NCBI GenBank assembly: GCA_947561585.1
Contig: CANNZV010000428.1
Coordinates: 186,001-250,000, forward strand
DNA length: 64,000 nt
Direction of reading: 5' to 3'
DNA from: Caprella mutica
Lineage: Eukaryota; Arthropoda; Malacostraca; Amphipoda; Caprellidae
Positions within the stretch are counted from its first letter, which is position 1, and each line of letters starts with the position of its first letter. Shown piece by piece: positions 56,423-64,000 of this stretch. The notes under the pieces were generated by a model, which was not told where the DNA came from, made no database searches, and saw only the letters and a program-made list of their open reading frames with translations. The translations under genes and the position numbers were made by a program.

Positions 56423-59400
56423 AGAGATGTTTCTATTTCAAGAAAAAGCCTTATGAAGAGAATCGTAGGGTTGTTAGGGAGAATAATTTGTGCTTTGGCT
56501 GTCTCCCTAATTCTCATCAAATTAAAAACTGTCCAGATAGGTTAACTTGTTCTAATTGTCAGAGACAACATCCAACTGATATGCATAAACCCGAAAATGA
56601 CTATTCTAATGAGGAATATGATAATAATTCAGAGAATAGTAAATCTATTGCGTTGAGAGTGAAATCAAATTCTTTCCACCCAAAACAGAAAAAGACGTTG
56701 TTGGCAGCTGTACCTGTGCTGGTGAGGGTGGCAGGTTCGACAACTATACATCGCACGTATGTGGCTCTGGACAACTGGGTCTCTGACTGCTTCTTTTCCG
56801 GGGACTTGCTTGATAGAATCGGTGGTGATGGTAAGCCCGGTAAGATTCAGTTAAGCACGATGAGGGATACGTCATATTTACAGACTAAAACCGTAAGTCA
56901 TATAGAGTTATTTGACCTAAGTAGGACTGTAAAATACAATTTACCTACAGTATATGCAATAAATAGCTGGCCTTTTGGTCCTGAGGATGTACAGAGTGTT
57001 GACTTGATTCAGCATTTCGATCAACTACAGGGAATAAAATTTGGACTTATTGAAGAGGATATTGGTTTGTTGGTAGGAGCAAATATGCCAGAACTATTAA
57101 AACCTAAGGAAACTGTAAGTGGATCAATTGGGGAACCATTTGCTGTAAGATATTCCTTGGGTTGGGCAATTACGGGCCCCACCTAGGTTGATACTTTCCG
57201 TGTGTCTTGTCATAGGGTTAAAGTGCGTGGTCACGAAGAAATAGACAAAAACTTATCTCGATTATTTGCAGGAGATTTCCTTGATATAGAACCCGAGGTT
57301 AAGGGATATTCTGTGGAAGATAAAGCCGTGTTACATAAAGTTCAGAAATCTTTAAAGATAAGAAATGACGGTCACTATGAGATAGCGTTACCCTTCAGGT
57401 GCGAAGATACAAGAATGCTTCGTAATTATAAACAAGCGTTGGCATGTTTTAATAGTCTAAAACGTAGATTCGAGAGAAATCCGAACTATTTTGCTGATTA
57501 TAAGGGTTTTGTCGATAACATGATAGACAGAGGTTACTTGCAGCTGGTTCCTGACCGAGAAATATTGGTTTCTGATGGAAAATGTTGGTACTTGGTACAT
57601 CATGGTGTATATCATAGATCTAAAAACAAGATTAGAGTCGTTTTTGACTGTTCCAAGAAAAATGCCGGAATCTCGCTTAATGATAAGTTATTAAAAGCAC
57701 CTGATTTAACTAATGGTTTGATAGGTGTAATACTGTAATTTCGCACTAAAAAAATAGCCGTGATAGCAGATATTGAGTCAATGTTTTTGCAAGTGAAGGT
57801 CCCTTCAAACGAGACAGATTTTTTAAGAGTTATTTGGTGTTTTGACAGTTGTTCTAGTGAAGTCTCTGTCTATAGACTGACATGTCACACATTCGGTGCT
57901 GTTTGTTCTCCTCCAAGTGTGTCTAATTTTGCATTTCAGTATACTGCGATTCGGAATAGAAACAGCATATCAGATCGAACATTTGATGCAATTACCAGAT
58001 CAACCTACGTGGACGATGTGATGTGTGGTGCTTCAAGCGTATCTGAGGCAATTTTTTGACAAGGGATTTGCGGACAATAGATGCGATAGCAGGGTTCAAT
58101 TTGACCGGTATAGTATACAATTCTAGAGAGGTGTTGCTCTCATTTCCTAACGAGGTACTGGGTAAGAGTCTGAAACAGGTGGATTTAAAAAATGGTGAGT
58201 TACCAAATAATGCCGCGTTGGGGGTTTTGTGGAACATTGAAGAAGATTGCTTTCAGTTCGAAGCAAAAATAGGCAAAATATCATCCACACGTAGAGTTCA
58301 GTCTTCGATCCATTAGGTTTGATAAGTCCTATAATAGTAGTTGCCCGTTCTTTGTTCCAGGAAACTTGCCGGCGTGGATTGTCTTGGGACCATAGTTTGC
58401 CTGATGATATAAAACTAGCTTGGTGTAATTGGGTAGGGAATTTGGAAACGATGAAAGTTCTTAGATTCAGTAGAAATATTGGAAATAAAGAGTTAGATAG
58501 AAATACTCAAGTGCATATTTTCTGCGATGAAATTTAATGGTGCGGTGGCGTATTCACGATCGGTAAGACCAGATGGTACTGCAAGTTGTAAGCTAATTAT
58601 GTCAAAGGTTAGACAAACTCCTATTGATAAAGGGTCATTGCGGACAGTACCCAGAATTGAGCTAAACTCAGCCAAGGTAGCAATATTCTTGAGTGTAGTT
58701 ATTAAGAGAGAGATATTAGATTTGGTTCCAGTTAGATTTTGGTCCGATAGTACGACTGTCCTTAAGTATATTAAAAATGTGACTGTTCGTTCCCACAGAT
58801 TTGTTGAAAATAGAGTAAATTTTATTACAAGCCACTCTGGTCCCGATGATTGGCGACATGTACCTGGCAGGTTGAATGTTGCAGATGGGCTTTCAAGGGG
58901 TGTTTACGTAAATCAATTTACAGAATGCTCATCGTGGGGTCAGGGTCCAGAATTCTTGTACTCTAATAAGGCAAGTTGGCCTGATAACATTCTAGATATA
59001 ACTATGGAAGACGATATCGAGATTCAAAAGGAACTTAGAGTGGCAGTAACTGTTCATACAACAGGTCCGATGGACGCTTTACTTGAAGGTTCGGAACGGT
59101 TTAAGATTTTATACCGCGTAGCTGTAATGGTTTCTTTCTGTCATTTCATCAGGGGTGTGATAGTTCGTCCATTTAATTTCGAAAATATTTCAAATGCAGA
59201 GTCAGTTATTTGGAAGTAAATACAGGCCAATTGTTTTACTGATCAGATTTCTAGAGTAAATAGGAATAAGAATCTATTGAGGGTTGATCCTTTAGTTAGG
59301 TTGTGTCCTATTGTCGATGATGTTGGTATTTTACGGGTGGGGGGAAGGATTCAAAATAGTAACACGAGCTACTCCGCCATTCATACAGTGATATTGCCAG

Positions 59401-59889
59401 GTAAGAACGATCTAGTCAGACTGCTGGTAGTAAGTTATCACTGTCGCTTTGGTCACATGGGGAAGAATCACCTGGTCTCAGATTTGCGCAGTAAGTACTG
59501 GATTACTAATCTTAATTCCGTTGTAAAACGTGTATTGCATGACTGTGTACAATGTCGTAAACAAAACTGTAGAATATCAGAGGTCACCATGTCGAGCCTG
59601 CAAGCTGATCGCGTCACAGGAAACAGACCTGCCTTCTACGCTGTAGGTATAGATTATTTTGGTCCTTTTCTGACCACTAGAGGGAGAGGTAAAGTAAATG
59701 AAAAAATATATTGTGCAATATTTACTTGTATGGCTAGTAGAGTTGTCCATTTTGAAATGAGTTATTCGTTAACAACTGATTTCTTCATAAATTGTCTTAG
59801 GAAATTCATTTCACGCAGAGGACAGGTTAGAGTGATCTACTCTGACAACGGAACTGACCTGGTTGGAGGATGTCGAGAAATGTCCCAGA

Positions 59890-61013
59890 TGATCAAGTGA
59901 GAAAAAGAATGCAAAAAGAAATGGTCTACAAATAAATATAGGAATGAGAAAAGGAATAAAGTCGAATGATATTAGTATTTATTTATTATTGTAACCAGTT
60001 GTATGTACAATGATAGTTGTAATGAGGTTATTAATGAAGTCTCTTCGTGAATTAGTGAAGAGACTGATTGTAGCAGTGTTGTGAACTGCAACGGTACAGT
60101 ATTCTTCTTGAGTTTGAAAAGAGACTGGTTGTAGTAGCTGTGTTGCAGAAAAACAGGCAGCCACAAGATACAACGAATTCGGTGAACACCTTTAAGAATA
60201 AGAATAAGAATATTAAGAATAAGAATGAGAACATTAAGAATAAGAATGAGAACATTAAGAATAAGAATGAGAACATTAAGAAATAAGAATGAGAACATTA
60301 AGAAATAAGAATGAGAATATTATGAGAGTATAAAGTTTTAAGTATTGCCTATAGTCTAATGGTTTAGGACAGACATTGCCGATAGAGTGACGTCAGTGCA
60401 CACTGTTGAGTCTGGGCCTAGTCGCCTGTCCACAAAAACTAGGGCAACCTAAAAATTAGAATAAGAATACCGGTGACCAAATGATTAAAAAGAATAAGTT
60501 CGGATATTCGCCTTAAGGGTCGCTTATATTCAAATAAGTCATTTCAGCATTTATATGTCATACTGACAAGAATGGTGAATTACCATGTTGGCATTTACAT
60601 CAGCCGGCTTCGGCAAGTGGGTATCACATCAAGTGAAGGGTCTTAGCGACTCATTGAGGCACTTAGCAATTCATTATTAATTTAGAGTTTAGAGAAGAAA
60701 AAAAGAAAGGAGGTGGAAAATAAAGACATAGAAGTAATGAATGCTTGGTCAATCGTAATTGGTTTGTACGATTGACAGAGTATAATACACGTCTACATTA
60801 GGCGGTAGAGTGCATTAAAATGAATCATGCAGTGTCATGGAACACCTTGATATATATATATAGAGGTAGTGTTCCAACAATGTAGTGGGACCAAAGAACT
60901 GTACGTACTTTTAAAAAGATATATACGAACTCAGGCTAAATATTCAAATGGTCACGGTATATTAGGCTCATATATATAGTATATTATACATCAAGGGTTG
61001 TAACGGTGATCAA
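59890..61013. mobile_element. 1.1 kb insertion in the BEL integrase with 7 bp duplication
   Basis: TGATCAA at 59890-59896 and 61007-61013 bracket about 1110 bases; integrase coding continues directly on the far side. The ends (GTGAGAAAAAGAATG and GGTTGTAACGG) are not inverted repeats. Tandem 20 bp words AATAAGAATGAGAACATTAA occupy 60190-60312. No gene was recognised. A solo LTR or an unknown non-autonomous element is possible. Confidence 0.7.
60190..60312 (+). repeat. About 20 bp tandem repeat in the 1.1 kb insertion
   Basis: Five to six units of AATAAGAATGAGAACATTAAG, purine-only apart from T and C. Two frames on the minus strand are open because of the bias. Confidence 0.85.
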
Positions 61014-61577
61014 ATTGAGAGGAAACTGGTCCAAAATGGTGTGGAATGGCACTTAAACCCACCTCACGCCTCCAACTTCGGGGGTATATGAGAGCGTGAA
61101 ATACGGACATGCAGGAAAATCCTTTGGGCACTCTTGCAAGATGAGAAAAGACCAGTAACCGATGAGATTTTATCTGCCCTACTCTGTGAGGTCCAATTCA
61201 TCATGAACTCTCGACCTCTAACCCCTCTTTCTGATGACGTATCGGATCTTCGAGCCTTAACTCCAAACCACCTTCTGCTGTTAACACCCAATTCCGACTT
61301 CGATTTTGGTGATGCGAAACACTTTGATGGACTGAAGAGCATCATGAAGAGAGCTCAGAGCCTAACCGACAGATTTTGGTTGCGTTGGCGAAGCGAATAC
61401 CTGTCTCTATTAGCTCAACGTCAGAAGTGGACTAAAGATAAGCGATCATTAAGGTGTGGAGATTTGGTGCTGATTTCAGACAAGATGCTACCCAGAAATA
61501 ATTGGTGCCTGGGCAGAATAATTGAGGAAATGTCGAGTCACGACGGACGAAATTGGAGAGTCAGACTGAAAGCAACC

Positions 61578-62874
61578 AAGGGTGGGGCGTAAGTTTGGAA
61601 GCAAATGAAAGTGCATATTATAATCCAACGAAAAATATATTTAATAATTTACAGTTATGTATTATTACATAAGGGTTTTAAGAATTCAAAAATCATAAAT
61701 TTATTCAAAATGTCCTCCCTTGTTTTTAATAACAGCCTCAAATCTCCTCCGAACTCCTCCTACTGCGGCACGCAACTGTTCTTGTGAAATTTCCTTCCAA
61801 GATGTCTGGAGCGAACGCTTTAAATCATCCACACTGCGATGGAATTTACCACAGGCCTTTGATTCATGAATGGACCGTACTGAAAAGTCCATAGGATTAA
61901 CATCTGGGGAGCAGGGAGGCCACATTTCTTTGGACCTAAACCGTGGAAGATGGTCATGGCACCAGTTTTGAGTGACATTTACAGTATGTGAAGTCGCACC
62001 GTCTTGCTGAAATGTCCATAGAGTGTCATTACCGAAGTGATCTTTAGCTGACTCCAACATTGGCGTCAAAATATTCTCAATATAACATTTAGCATTGATT
62101 TTGGCGCCTTGTTCAACAAAAATTAAAGGGGATCTCCAAGTTTCTGAAACGGGGGCCCAGACCATTACTGAAGCAGGTTTCATGGTTCTGTGGACAGTTT
62201 TTTGGTTGTATGGGATGTCTTTTGCACTTTTACCTATTATTCTGTCATTCCTCCGGTTGTGAGCCATTTCCACTGTGAAATTTTTTTCGTCAGACCAAAC
62301 AATTTCACCAGCCGTGCCAGACTTCAATTCTCTCAGAAGTGCTTTGCTTCTCTCCAATCTCTTTTTCTTTACAGCTTCTGACAGAGTCTGTCATTTTTGG
62401 AGGGTGAAAGAGGACATCTTTAGGTCTTCTTTGACAACTCTTCTCATTGTTCTGGGACTCACATTAGCTGTTTTGGCTAACAATCGTATTGACCTTTTCG
62501 GGTTCCTCCTGATCTTCTCTCGGGCACATTTTATCAGTTGTTTGGTGCGTTGTGAGCGTGGTCTACCACTTCTTGGACGATCAGTCAAGTCTCCTCTCTC
62601 ATTAAAACGCTTCACACACTTCCAAACAGTCGATCTCGCTATTGAGAGAGTCTTTGAAATGACGGAATCTGACTTCCCTGCACGGTGTAGAGCAATAATG
62701 GCTTCTCTTTTGTCTGACATTTTTGAATTGACTAAATTTTTGTGAAAAATAACACTGCCACGTCATAATGTAGTGTCTCTACTATAGTTCAAACCCTATC
62801 ACCTACTTAGGAACTTATTTTTAAGAATTATATTAATGTTTGAAAAATTGCTTCCAAACTTACGCCCCACCCTG
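61578..62874 (-). mobile_element. maT-like (DD37D) mariner element, copy 2, inverted
   Basis: Right end matches CAGGGTGGGGCGTAAG inverted, with TA TA following. The left end reads CAAGGGTGGGGCG with one extra base and no TA. It sits at the junction of integrase coding with the 3' LTR, where the polypurine tract and the LTR start are missing. Confidence 0.9.
61701..62720 (-). pseudogene. maT-like transposase with one in-frame stop
   Basis: 339 residues long apart from one TGA near 62390, which is an Arg or Trp region in copy 1. MSDKREAIIALHRAGKSD opens the helix-turn-helix. Catalytic residues are all present: WSDEKNFTV, QQDGATSH and NPMDFSVRS, with 37 residues between the second and third Asp. 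Length fits the mariner family. It is the best-preserved transposase gene in the window. The C-terminus ends KNKGGHFE. Confidence 0.9.
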
Positions 62875-62876
62875 TA

Positions 62877-63210
62877 TAAAGCGCCATCTAGGGCACTAAT
62901 TAGTAGGTATTACAGCGAGTACAATAGCCTGTACTTTATAAAATAAACTTTCTTTTCTCTGCTTGTCATCGTGCTAGTTACACGTATATGGTGTTTGTTT
63001 TATAGGGAGTTGATTATGTTTTGGTAAGTTTAATGTTTAGGTAGCCATTTTACTGTGATATTTTTATATGCTTTTATCTTTGTGTAATTCACATTTCATT
63101 ACAATTTTAGATACAGCATCTGTAGCAAGAGAATAAGAAATAAATCGCTGTCAAGAATTCACTGCCCACATTCACCAATTTAAAATCTTATTAATGCTGG
63201 AGGCATTACA
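62877..63210 (+). repeat. BEL/Pao 3' LTR
   Basis: TAAAGCGCCATCTAGGGCAC through GGAGGCATTACA, lacking its first two bases beside the mariner. It has about 35 extra bases (TTTTGGTAAGTTTAATGTTT) that the 5' LTR lacks, and lacks a short block (TACCCTATGCTC) the 5' LTR has, so the two LTRs have diverged for some time. Confidence 0.8.
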
Positions 63211-63405
63211 GAATATGACTTTAATTAAATTTCATCAAACAGAGTGTATAATTTCCAATGTAATTTTGCTGATAGGTAAGTTGCGTCACATTAAATTGAA
63301 ATTGGAAGCATTGCTAAAATAAATGAAATCCGTCAAATAAGTAGTCTAATTTCCCAAGGTACACTCTTGTACACATAATCAAAATGCCTTACCGATATTA
63401 CCGAT

Positions 63406-63905
63406 GGGGTACGGTCAAGAGCCCCCCCCGGTCAAGAGCCCCCCCGGTCATGAGCCCCCCGGTCATGAGCCCCCCCGGTCATGAGCCCCCCTAGGTCATA
63501 AGCCCCCCCGGTCACGAGCCCCCCCTCCATGTTTTTATAATCCTTATTTACCTAGTTAAACAAATGAAGAACTACTTAGATAGAAATAACTGAGAGTTGC
63601 TAATGTAGTTTGTTGTATCCGCTAGATTGTTGTACTGCACACTTCATGATTGTTTAATGACCTGGCAGGGGGGTTCGGGGGGCGGCACGCCCCCCGATAT
63701 ACATATATTTTATGTCTAATCAGTAATGAACTACAAAAGTGTCAATAAGGATTAAATAATATAGGTAAATAAGGATTTAAAAACAGGGGAGCTCGTGACC
63801 GGGGGGGGCTCTTGACCGGGGGAGCTTGTGACCTAGGGGGGCTCATGACCGGGGGGGCTCTTGACCGGGGGGGCTTATGACCGGGGGGGCTTATGACCTA
63901 CACCC
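63406..63905. mobile_element. C/G-word TIR element (500 bp) with 9 bp duplication, copy 2
   Basis: ATTACCGAT occurs at 63397-63405 and 63906-63914, an exact 9 bp duplication, as made by Mutator-type transposases. Both ends consist of words such as GGTCATGAGCCCCCC and GGTCAAGAGCCCCCC. The core (TTAATGACCTGGCAGGGG, GGGGGGCGGCACGCCCCCC) matches 44318-44653 and 17200-17350. Confidence 0.8.
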
Positions 63906-64000
63906 ATTACCGATAGCCAGCGGTGACGTAGGTACCTGAGAAACTGGGCCATATAGCCACTGTGTAAAATGAACAAACCTATACCCACTTGGGAAATAAT

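Larger units (their letters stand above)
56389..61577 (+). pseudogene. BEL/Pao pol: zinc knuckles, protease, RT, RNase H, integrase
   Basis: Zinc knuckles CCNKMGHRIERC and CFGCLPNSHQIKNC come first. The protease site reads VALDNWVSDCFF where D-S/N-G is expected, so the catalytic Gly is lost. RT has VFDCSKKNAGISLNDKLL, ADIESMFLQVKV and YVDDVMCG. RNase H has RFWSDSTTVLKYI and DDWRHVPGRLNVADGLSRG. Integrase has the H-H-C-C zinc finger (HCRFGHMGKNH, CVQCRKQN), VGIDYFGPF and VIYSDNGTDL. After the 1.1 kb insertion, coding resumes from about 61014 with NFGG and FIMNSRPLTPLS to RVRLKATKGG. Breaks: stops at 57184, 57736 and 59217, and shifts near 58057, 58317 and 58520. Confidence 0.92.
55279..63210 (+). 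mobile_element. BEL/Pao LTR retrotransposon, broken, with two nested insertions
   Basis: Two LTRs of about 316 and 334 bases bracket gag, a zinc-knuckle region, protease-like, reverse transcriptase, RNase H and integrase coding in BEL/Pao order. It is interrupted by a 1.1 kb insertion (59897-61006) and a maT-like mariner (61578-62874). No clear target duplication was found outside the LTRs. Confidence 0.88.

Noticed and set aside
59972..60298. Leu/Ile-rich minus-strand frames resembling membrane segments
   Set aside because: They come from 20 bp purine-rich repeats and appear in several frames at once.

Overview
This window looks like repeat-dense, AT-rich arthropod (most likely insect) nuclear DNA. 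I find no convincing host gene, no rRNA and no functional tRNA gene. Nearly everything recognisable is a mobile element or its wreckage: a Maverick/Polinton virus-like transposon, Copia and BEL/Pao LTR retrotransposons, Tc1/mariner-type elements, hAT-like and other terminal-inverted-repeat (TIR) elements, foldback palindromes, SINE-like repeats and several minisatellites. Insect is inferred from the combination of families and the intergenic composition; no marker gene settles the species.

Region 1-7.9 kb is a decayed Polinton. It holds a penton-like fragment, a basic core/minor capsid protein, a major-capsid-like gene, an adenain-like cysteine protease, a coiled-coil protein, a packaging ATPase, a retroviral-type integrase with a chromodomain and two small Polinton-type genes. 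Its left 1.17 kb is an inverted copy of the coiled-coil plus ATPase segment at 4.66-5.83 kb. An 871 bp non-autonomous TIR element with a 7 bp target duplication sits in the core-protein gene. Most genes carry stops or frameshifts, and no polymerase B gene is seen. A Ser-rich unknown reading frame follows at 8.1-8.9 kb.

Region 9.7-21.9 kb is a 5'-truncated Copia element split at a TA by a 9.2 kb insertion with its own TIRs. Inside that insertion are a small MITE, several copies of a dispersed SINE-like repeat, a 36 bp minisatellite and a 1.26 kb hAT-like element with an exact 8 bp target duplication.

Region 22-49 kb is a mosaic without host genes: elements whose ends are built of short repeated 'words' (25.1, 26.5, 41.0, 44.3 and 45.8 kb), a 3.1 kb TIR element, a foldback element with 60 bp internal repeats interrupted by a DD37D (maT-like) mariner, two tRNA-headed SINEs with different heads, nested TA-flanked MITEs, and tandem repeats at 23.3, 34.7, 38.2 and 47.9 kb.

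Region 50.1-52.1 kb is a second copy of the 7 bp-duplication element, interrupted by an internally deleted Tc1-like transposon. Region 54.3-55.0 kb is a hAT MITE with a perfect 8 bp duplication. Region 55.3-63.2 kb is a BEL/Pao retrotransposon with two LTRs, broken gag-pol, a 1.1 kb insertion in its integrase and an inverted maT-like mariner at its 3' LTR. A 500 bp C/G-word element with a 9 bp duplication closes the window.

No coordinated new system (defence, biosynthesis or similar) is apparent. The most interesting items are three possibly undescribed non-autonomous transposon families: the 7 bp-duplication element, the 9.2 kb TA-flanked element, and the word-terminated elements, one of which carries a repeated short reading frame.
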